Shown here piece by piece: positions 56,171 through 64,000 of a DNA stretch of 64,000 nucleotides. The position numbers were made by a program, and so were the translations under genes. The notes beneath the pieces are model-generated. The model searched no databases. It was given only the letters and a program-made list of their open reading frames with translations, and was not told the origin of the DNA. Numbering within the stretch: the first letter of the stretch is position 1; the number at the start of each line of letters is the position of its first letter. This DNA is from Triplophysa rosa (lineage: Eukaryota > Chordata > Actinopteri > Cypriniformes > Nemacheilidae): assembly GCF_024868665.1 (NCBI RefSeq), contig NC_079902.1, positions 20,409,201 through 20,473,200 on the forward strand. Reading direction: 5' to 3'.

Positions 56171-57740
56171 TAAAATCAAACAAATATCTAATTAACCATA
56201 ACCATTATATTATGGTTTACAATTTTTATTAATCGTTGTTAATGAAATAAATCATTCAACACTACGGTCAAACTAAAGGTGCATCGTAACACAAATTAAA
56301 CAAGAATTCTTGAAATGTGAGAGAGGTGTGTTTCAGCAGGGGGCATCTGGGGGCATCACGGGTCGATTCCACATGCTGTGGTGTTTAATACAATCCCAAG
56401 CTTCCCTCATCACTTCAAGAAAACTGTAAAAGTGTACTCTACTTTAACTACTATATACAAAGAAAAACGTTTAAATTCAGTTGGATTACGAGAGCTTGTT
56501 TTCAAGGTGTCTCGGGTCAGATTTGAAGAACTGTTAATTGTTCAGGTAGTCTTAAATCCAAATGTACCTCAGCAGCTGAATAATGAATAAGTCAATGAAA
56601 TATGAATATATACTTTATCCTGAAAAAGGGGAAGTGTGCACATGACAGACTTCATTAGAGACTGCGTACTGAAGAGCTCATGTCACTTAGACGCACCCGC
56701 ATACCTGCACACAAAGATACAAGCTGGTCCAAACGTTCATGTTGAACATCTGGGATCTGAAAACACAAAGATGTTGAAAATTCATGTTGAAGAGTCATGA
56801 AAAGGACAAATGTACAATTCTGCGTTATCTCTAGGTCACTAATCAAGCAAGTGTTAACCAAAAGATCAGATTCCCTTGCATCTCAAATCATGCTCGGAAA
56901 AAATGGACCATTCGATTTTTAGATTTTATTCATTTAACAGAAAGTTCTGAAAAGATACTTAACAATGGAAATAATAAGCAAATTATGTTTTGCCAGTGTA
57001 TGAGCCAATGACTGTCCAAATGCAGTCAGTAAAATAAACAGAAGACATATGAAATACAACTACTGAAATAGGTGTATTTTAAAATGTATTTAACCTTACT
57101 CAAATCGTGTTCAAAATAATATTTTAATAATAAATAAATGCAATAGATAAATGCATTACAAACACATATTGTTCCTGCAGTTTAATTGGTGGAGAACTGC
57201 ATTGGTGTGTTTAATGCCCAGGAAATGCACATATTGTTAAAAAATCTTTATAAAGATTTATAAAGTCTGCCAAACATATTATACATTTCTTTGACTATTA
57301 GAAATAAAGTCTTAAACGCTATTATAATGCACCGGCTTTTTTATTTTGTCCTATTTTATGGCGTTCATATTTTAGATCGTTTAGCCCTAACAACACTGGG
57401 ACCCAAAATACAATCATTCACAGAATAACATTTAACTGATCACAAAATAACACTAGATCCCATTTTTCACTCCCAAAAACTACATTTCTAAAACTTCCCT
57501 TTAAAACATGTAAAGACACAAAACTGTCAAATGCATCTTTCACAAATCTAAAACAAGTCTTTTGGTCCCTGTTGTGTGTCTAACCGCCCTGTGACTGTAA
57601 ACATACTCGTACAGACAGAGAGTGAGCAGTCTGCCGCTGTGAACTCGCTCCACCAGAGGCCTGTGGTTTGTTGTCCTACACTATATGCTAATGGCATCAT
57701 AATGTTATTTAGATCAATCAAATCTCTGGAGGCCGGCTGC
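56171..57740. other. Mostly AT-rich, no gene
   Basis: TCAGCAGGGGGCATC (56333-56347) is a partial CTCF-like match (13 of 15). 57560-57740 is more complex. No repeat ends or exons supported. Confidence 0.45.
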
Positions 57741-58010
57741 ATGACTGGAGCCGTGCGGTAAGGTCAAGAGCAGCGGGGGGGGTTGAATGTGCACAACATC
57801 GCAACAGTGCTAAGCAGCCCCCAGGAGTAGACTTTCTCACTTTGACTCTCTCTTTATCTGTCTGTCTCTCACTCACTAACTGCATCTTCTCCTGATTGGC
57901 CTTTGCTCCTCCGTCAAATCAGGAGCGATACGAGTTCTCCCAAAGACCCTGCTGGGATCACAGTGACCAGTGACACGCTCGACCGGAACAATGCATGCTG
58001 GGAGGCATCT
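57741..58010. promoter_or_regulatory. Candidate non-coding element with ZNF143-like core
   Basis: Complex block. GCATGCTGGGAGG (57993-58005) is identical to the 13-bp word at 34465-34477 and fits an inverted ZNF143/THAP11 core. A G tract lies at 57774-57782. Confidence 0.4.
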
Positions 58011-58119
58011 CATTAATTTATTACATGTACCTTTATGCTTATGTTAGATTTTTGAGTTTAAAAATGCATGAAAAGAGTATCGGTGTCAAATCACAGACAT
58101 GTAGTAGTAGTTCAATATA

Positions 58120-58690
58120 GCTTTAAAGGATAATGTATGGACGCTTTCATCGGATGCACGCACCTGGCCTGAAGTTAACTTCTGGTGTTTGGTTATACAA
58201 TTTATATTAGAGTAATATTTTATTGTATATTTATTGTATTAAATTAGATTAAAACTACTTGTTCTTTACGGAGGTCTACCGGAAAAATAAGTTTGGGGTA
58301 CATAACGTTTGTTGCCGCTGAAACCACCTATAGACTTGAATTTTTTATTTGAATTTGATTATTCTCAAAATATTATAGTTAAATCTTAAAAATATTTGCT
58401 TAACATTTTGATTCGGTTATAAATGTTATGTTTTTTGTATTTTGTTCAAACTTGTTAAAATCAGTTTTGTTTACGTCTTCTGAAGTGGTCTATAGACAGA
58501 TTGTCATTATTGCAACAACCCTTAAATTGTACACAGCAAATACTACTCAACTTCCTAAATAAATTTGATTTGATTTAAAACATAAATATGAATTTCAACA
58601 ATATTGCTTAGAATGCAGGGATTGACCAATCAGAATACAGTATTTCAAGAAACTCTAGAGAGCGAGAGTAGATGAACAACATTTTTTTCT
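58120..58690. mobile_element. Degenerate cyprinid interspersed repeat
   Basis: GAGGTCTACCGGAAAAATAAG, TTTGGGGTACATAACG, TGCCGCTGAAACCACC, CTGAAGTGGTCTATAGAC and GATTGACCAATCAGAATAC are words I associate with a common cyprinid repeat. The ends are not defined and the interior is AT-rich. No coding capacity. Confidence 0.45.
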
Positions 58691-58829
58691 CATCTAACGA
58701 TCTCATCTTAGTCATGACTATTATTATTAAAAACATATTTATATAAACATAAAATATAGCAATTAACTTAACATGGAGATTCACATATAATGACTCTCCT
58801 GATACGAATGGATGTGTGTTATAATTTTA

Positions 58830-59740
58830 CAATCAATATTCATTAGGGATGAACGCTCGAGTCTCCTCTGCTAACATTAGCATAGCGTGATAAATAATTT
58901 GTGCGCAAAACAAACTTTTTCTTTATTAACTTCCATTTATCTTACGCGTTAAAAGCCTCTTGTTTCTCACCGAATCACACAGGAATTAATTTCGCAGTTG
59001 CTAATGGTGTTCGAATTACAGGCATTAATACACAACACGTAACATATGGACCTGGTCACTTAGACAGGTGTCAGCGATTTACAACAGCTAGGCCCTATTT
59101 TTCATGGTCTGCAGGGCTGTAAGCAGGACGGAGATCCGCTCTATGGTTTGTAAGTGTAATGGGTACGTGTAGATCATGGTGCGATGATGCTGCTTTACAG
59201 AGGAAAGGCAGCAAGAGATGCTTCCTAGACTCCATCTTCCACTTACGAATCACAGAGTTTCCAAACACAAGCGCACAAACACACACACACACAGACACTC
59301 CACGCTCGTACGCGACAAACCGCAGGCGTACACACACGCGCTCAAAACACACAAAAACTCAATCGGGCTCCCCAGAGGCCCGTACGAGTTCTCAGTACTA
59401 TCCCGTCTCCCATGACGATTCAGTTCACCAGGTGTTGTCTGCAACAGGCAATTAGTAGAATAGGTGTACCTGTCAATCACAGGGGCTGGAAGATTAGCTG
59501 CTTGCCTGTAATTAGCGGGTTAGAGGCTTCTTGGCCCAAAGGATAAAGGCTTTGCCAATAATGGGCCCTGGGGTATTAATTACTGAAGGTCGAAGCTGCA
59601 GTAAAGGCCAGGATCTTAGCAGTAGAGCACGTACGATGATTGTTTAAATTTCAAAAATAATACTGGTCTGACAGTTGTTAGTGTCCCAGGGGGTTGTGGG
59701 TACAAGGTAGCCGAGGTAATTAGTTTGAAGAGGAAAGGGC
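58830..59740. promoter_or_regulatory. Strong candidate conserved non-coding block
   Basis: 58840-59130 has TGCTAACATTAGCATAGCG and GCAGTTGCTAATGG. A CA run lies at 59278-59292. 59440-59730 is the most enhancer-like, with CTGCTTGCCTGTAATTAGCGGG, GGGGTATTAATTACTGAAGG, TTGTTTAAATTTC and GAGGTAATTAGTTTGAAG. Several frames of 65-98 codons overlap on both strands around the CA run and are artefacts. Confidence 0.55.
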
Positions 59741-60540
59741 ATGGTTGCAGGCGTGTTTGTGAAGAGCGCGGGAGGGTAAGAGAGGAAGACGGTGAACGAG
59801 AGAGAGAGCGAGCAGAAATAAGACAATAGAAGAGCGAAGAGACGGAACGGAGGTGGACGAGCCGCGTGGTTTAACCCCGCTGCGGCCTCACCCACCACCG
59901 TCATCGCCACGTACGCTCGTGCGTGCGGGGTCTTATTAAAGTCCTAAAGATGGACTGACAGATGCTGAGAGGTGAGGAAAACAAAGGAAGCCACTCACCT
60001 CGTGACGGCGGCCGCCGAGCGGCAGATGCCAGGAAAAAAGCAGCGGCGGAGGGGTTCAGCCAGAGTTCATTCGGAGGAGAGGTGATAAAGTGGACCTGCC
60101 ACCGACTTACTGGACCCTGGAGGCCCCCGGGGCCGGCCCTGTTTCTGCCTCCTCGTAACGGCATTAAAACCCAGAGAACCCCGGCCACATTTCACGGGCC
60201 TCCCGCGGTGCACCTCGGTACACATGTCAACATGTAAACACACTCGCGGCCATCGCTCGCACTCCTTGGCCGTCGTGGACGAGCTGTCGGCTTCACGCTG
60301 TTCTAGATTAATGCGCCGGGCCGGTCCCGATAACGTGCGCGGACGTAATTTATGAGGGTTCTAAATGAAGACCTGAAAACAAAGGGGGGAAATCCCTGAC
60401 CTGTCTCTAGATTTCAAAATCCTACTCGGTTTCTCGCCAGGTCGCAATAGGACGCTTCAGCTCGCACTTTTACCCTGGCAGGAACAGTAAAGCTGTTACA
60501 GTAAAGACTGAGGTCGACTGTGTAATTCTGCCATCAGATT
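59741..60540. promoter_or_regulatory. GC-rich candidate conserved block
   Basis: The most CpG-dense part of the window (59840-60350), including GGCGGCCGCCGAGCGGC (60006-60022) and CCCCCGGGGCCGGCCC (60124-60139). Opposing 95- and 91-codon frames overlap fully. It could be a CpG-island-like element or an unrecognised exon or promoter. No transcript features were identified. Confidence 0.45.
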
Positions 60541-60805
60541 TATTCATCCGAGGACAGACTTCTAGTTTGGCAAACGGGTGGGAAACTGATCGATGGAGGA
60601 TGAAGGAAAAAACAGGGAAAGCTAAATCTTGAACAGGGACTCATTTTATTTGCCAGAGCTGCACTTGTCTTAGAAGTTAGGATTGCCGGCTTGTGGTTAT
60701 CAAACATAAAAAATGAATAACAGTGAACCTGCTGAGGCCGGATCTCCATCCAGAACTTGCCGGATCCCTGCAGTTCAGACGGAGAAAGCGAACACTAATT
60801 CATGA

Positions 60806-60820
60806 CCAGCAGAGGGCAGC
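60806..60820 (+). promoter_or_regulatory. Exact CTCF-type core
   Basis: CCAGCAGAGGGCAGC fits the CTCF core CCASYAGRKGGCRSY at all 15 positions. CTCF binds such sites to anchor chromatin loops, and orientation matters. The site lies between two candidate regulatory blocks. Occupancy is not shown by sequence alone. Confidence 0.55.
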
Positions 60821-61200
60821 GTAGCTTCCATTGGTTAAGCAGCAGGTCTCTAATAAATCTGTGCTCATGTAAAACTCTGCACCTGTGAGTGGCCACGGGC
60901 TCTGATCTGAGAGGAGCCTTCCGGTGTGCAGTAAACATGTCACTGGGCCTGATGCTCACAGCGCAGTTTATCCATACAATTAGACCGCAACCGTAAATAA
61001 ACAGAAGGTAGATTTTCCAGCAGAAGCCTGACAAACGCCTCCCTCTCCGCTCAGATTCAAGACAGAATAAAATCACAGAATGAACCAAGTGAAACATCTT
61101 AATCTGCATAAAAAGATTTAAACAAATTGAAAATCTGTTCATGAAAACATGTCCAGATTACATTTAAAGAAAATAATTACTTAAATAAATTACCTTCAAA
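60821..61200. other. Unassigned sequence
   Basis: Mixed DNA with a 115-codon minus frame (60795-61142) without domain. It is partly hydrophobic but not supported as a gene. Confidence 0.4.
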
Positions 61201-61924
61201 TTTCAGAATTTCATCTGCTGGTAGGTTTTAATTAGATTGACCTCATTGTTAACAGTTTATATATTGTTAATATATATTGTTAATATTATTACAATTTCTA
61301 ATTTAATTAAATGTAAAAAATGTTTTTATAGTGATTATAATTTATGAGTCAAAATTTCTATGAAAGAAATGTCTTAAGGTTCAATAATAGATTATTAAAT
61401 TTATATTTATACAAAGTTGTATTTTTATAACTTTATAAATATATTTGTTATAGTCATATTTAATATAACTTTATTAAAATACACAACATGTGTGTGATTG
61501 AATAATAATACCAAAGTTAAAAATAATAAAATGTATTTATATAATAAAAATAATACAATTTTATAAATAAAACAAAATGGCAAGTATAAATAAAATGATG
61601 CTAACCATAGAAGGACATTTTTGTCTGTATGGTTTAATAAAAAAAACATTTAACATCTGTTTCGAAAATTAAACAGGGTGGGAAAATGTTCTTTAGACTA
61701 TAAAAAAGAAATAAATGGTTATTTTTTAATGATGTTTGACTGAATGGTTCTTCTCTGGCATCACTGTAAAGAACCCTTTGAAGCGCCTTTATCTTAATTG
61801 TTAAACAAACTTTGATATATAAAATATAATAACCAAATGAAGACGGGGGAAGAAAAAAAGAAATATATGTTATCAAATGTATATGAATTAAAGCAGAATC
61901 AGTAAGGTATAACATTACCAATCA
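61201..61924. other. Very AT-rich stretch
   Basis: Long A/T runs. ATATATTGTTAATATATATTGTTAATATTATTAC (61257-61290) is a short tandem of TATATTGTTAA. Hydrophobic minus frames here follow from T-rich composition. Confidence 0.55.
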
Positions 61925-62400
61925 TCTGATTTCTTCATGTTCTCCTCCGGGAGCATCATACAGCAGCGGGTGTTACCCGGCATTCCCAGAAGTCCTGTGT
62001 GACAGAGATTAAAGAAGAGTAAACAAAATGCTCTGCTGATCTCTCCTTCTCTCTGACACACGTTATTACACTGACACCTGTGCGTAACATGTGGAACTTA
62101 ATGTCTTTTCATTTACCATTTGCTTCTTCCTAAACAAGGCACGGCTGTGGGTGCCGCGCGGGCGCCTGGTGTAAAAGACGTCTGGGGAACGCCAGCTGTG
62201 GATTTACAGTCAGACAAGCAGTCGTCCAGAAATACGTTGTAAAGGGCCGACCGTCGATAAGAGGAAACCGTTCGTTCTTCTGGTTTCTTGTGATGCCGCA
62301 GCGTGCGTAACAGATTTGTGCGTGGGGGAGGAACCGAACAGGTGTGATGTTCAGGGACAGGATCGGCATTGTTGCAGAGACTGAACTAATGTCCGCATCT
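61925..62400. promoter_or_regulatory. Candidate conserved non-coding element
   Basis: A sharp switch to GC-balanced, CpG-containing sequence, strongest at 62135-62400 (GGTGCCGCGCGGGCGCC, GGCCGACCGTCGATAAG). The 79-codon minus frame has no domain. Confidence 0.45.
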
Positions 62401-62459
62401 GCCGAGGTGCATATTGAAGCATGCGTTCAGTTTTGGACATGCAATGTTTTCTTTCTGAA

Positions 62460-63390
62460 TTTTACAAAGAATGAATGACCACAGTATTAAGATCACAAGA
62501 AAAAAAGGCATTGTTGATAGCATCTATTTTTTATTTAAAAGAGAGTTAGTTTGGAGGTTATACTCGCGGGACGTGCTTTCCCCGCCTTCTTCTGTGGTTG
62601 TCAGGGCAGCCGGTCGTCAAGGGAAGGCCCAACCCTTGGCACATCTTGAAGCCCTGACTCTGCTTTTGATTCAGTCTCCTGGCCAGCTTTAAGCCCACAC
62701 TAATCGCTAACAGAGACTTTTTCCTTTTCATTCGTCCTACTGGTTTTCTCATGAAGATTACATTCCTACACCCTCTCTCGTTCCCTTCCGGAAAAATTTG
62801 GACAGGCGGATGCGTGCGACTCCTTCCCCCATGTTTCCCACTTTGATCCAGCACGACTCATATGTTTCCTCTAATTAAGAGGGATTTCATTCGCCTTTCC
62901 TCAATAAAAAAAGGAAAAACCACAGTTTTCGTTCACGCTTTCGTTATGTTTGTTTTTCCTTCGCTTCAAAACCCATGGCGATTCTGAATCCGGCCCGAGT
63001 CTAAAACAGCAAAAAGACATTACAGATAATGAGGGTAAACTTGGAGTTCTTCCACCTCAAATTTCGAGGTAACGCTGGAAAAATCTGTGAAACTTAGTGA
63101 GATAGAGTGAAATGTCGTAAAAGTGCTAAATCTTTGTCTCTCCCTCACCGGCCATGCGTGCTTGGAAGGAGCCCAGGGCCATTAGTAGGCATCAGTTCTG
63201 GCTGGTGTTGGTTGGAGTTAATAGTGTGTCTCCAGTCCATCAGGTCAGTTTGCCGGGTGGCACGGTGCTAAAGTCTCCTCAGTGGCCCACAACGGTTTAT
63301 GGGGAGCCGCCTGCACTAAGCACCGCTCCTCTACGCTCTCATTCCCTTCCGTCAGCCCACGGTCCAGCATCCTTCCTGGATCAATGACAC
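62460..63390. promoter_or_regulatory. Candidate conserved non-coding block
   Basis: Complex at 62550-62900 and 63150-63390, separated by AT-richer DNA. Words include AGTTAGTTTGGAGG, CCTCTAATTAAGAGG (a palindrome-like homeodomain site near 62869-62883) and GGCCATTAGTAGGC. Overlapping frames on both strands (73, 98 and 77 codons) are not supported as genes. Confidence 0.45.
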
Positions 63391-63732
63391 AAAAGGACTT
63401 TCATTTTTCCAAAAACATATAAAGAGGATATCAGTGATTAAAGAAGATCAACCAGTTAATCTCTTTGGTTTCAGAAACAGTTAAACCTTAAATTTCACAG
63501 AATCGGAGCCTAGGCAAACATTGTAAAAACGTTGTAAGTGCTCGTGTGAACTATAATTTCCATGTAACATTGAATGGTTAGGTGACTCAGATCCGGATTG
63601 GGGAAACCATCCGGTGTGGTTAGTATAGTTATTTAGCTGACACCTTTATCCATTTTTATAGTTCCCCTCAAAAACAGAAGTTTATTCAGAAGTGCTATTA
63701 ATATTCTTCCATTAAACCTAAAAAAACTTTTA
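63391..63732. other. AT-rich spacer
   Basis: Nothing recognised. Confidence 0.4.
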
Positions 63733-63970
63733 GGGGCGGTTTCCCGGACAGGGATTATCTTAAACCAGGACTAGGCCTTGGTTAAATTGGAATATTTAAG
63801 TTGTTTTTTAAAACATACGTTACAAAAAAACATTACTGGTGGGCATCTTGAGACAAAACAATCACACTGATATCTTAAGATATGTCAGTGCAAGTTGTTT
63901 TCGATTAGGACATCTCTAACATTTAAGTTAGTCTGGGACAACGCTTAAGCCCTGTGCGGGAAACCGCCCC
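63733..63970. mobile_element. MITE with GGGGCGGTTTCCCGG ends
   Basis: The left end GGGGCGGTTTCCCGGACAGGG mirrors CCCTGTGCGGGAAACCGCCCC at the right. The interior has TAAACCAGGACTAGGCCTTGG and TTAAGTTAGTCTGGGACAACGC. A very common cyprinid non-autonomous element of 238 bp, non-coding. The target duplication is not clear. Confidence 0.88.
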
Positions 63971-64000
63971 ATAGTCTGTCTGTATTATGTAGAAATCAGT

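Noticed and set aside
59095..59480. Several Cys/Val-rich or Thr/His-rich frames
   Set aside because: They are artefacts of the CA/TG-rich patch at about 59278-59292 and its surroundings.
1..64000. Endogenous retrovirus or LTR element
   Set aside because: I looked for gag, protease, reverse transcriptase or integrase motifs and paired LTRs, and found none that I could support.

Overview
The window reads as teleost, most likely cyprinid, nuclear DNA. The main evidence is a set of short palindromic DNA transposons and tRNA-derived SINE pieces of types I recognise from carp and zebrafish genomes, for example elements ending in TGTGACCCTG, CACTAGGGTGACCATA or GGGGCGGTTTCCCGG, and a hAT-like element ending in CAGTGTTGGG. 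There are no operons, ribosome-binding sites or densely packed reading frames. No window-spanning gene could be recognised. Nearly all open frames of 60-200 codons look like chance frames in non-coding DNA or in repeats.

Two kinds of sequence alternate. (1) Low-copy-looking, compositionally complex blocks of 200-900 bp, rich in homeodomain (TAAT), POU octamer (ATGCAAAT), RFX-like and other motif cores, look like conserved non-coding elements. The densest are about 3080-3500, 7330-8900, 12090-12420, 13960-14760, 17880-18560, 24560-25030, 29920-30760, 32280-34500, 39415-40330, 45160-46070, 47880-48470, 50560-51000, 53540-55140, 55780-56170, 58830-60540 and 61925-63390. This fits a gene desert or a very long intron in the regulatory block of a developmental gene. 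I cannot name the target gene. Conservation itself is inferred from sequence character and was not measured. (2) Between these blocks lie AT-rich stretches, microsatellites and mobile-element remnants.

The best mobile-element story is at 9.9-13.6 kb. Two copies of one repeat lie about 2.7 kb apart. The first sits inside a larger element with long terminal inverted repeats. The second is split by a 487-bp hAT-like element with a perfect 8-bp target duplication (CTACTCTA), and the uninterrupted site is still visible in the first copy. Other structures of note are a tandem chain of inverted-repeat units carrying tRNA-like cores (about 29.05-29.64 kb), a three-unit tRNA-SINE array (about 49.58-50.02 kb), an old tandem triplication (42.59-43.39 kb), and a dispersed family whose two copies (6.8-7.27 kb and 47.0-47.4 kb) share a peptide-like stretch on the minus strand.

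Candidate genes are few and weak: a possible two-exon 107-residue frame at 958-1404 with clean GT-AG borders, and two short consecutive frames at 17524-17824. A promoter-like cluster lies at 15866-16075. Motif reading also suggests an exact CTCF core at 60806, several ZNF143/THAP11-like cores, and paired RFX X-box-like sites at 18334 and 18434. All of these are motif matches by eye only.
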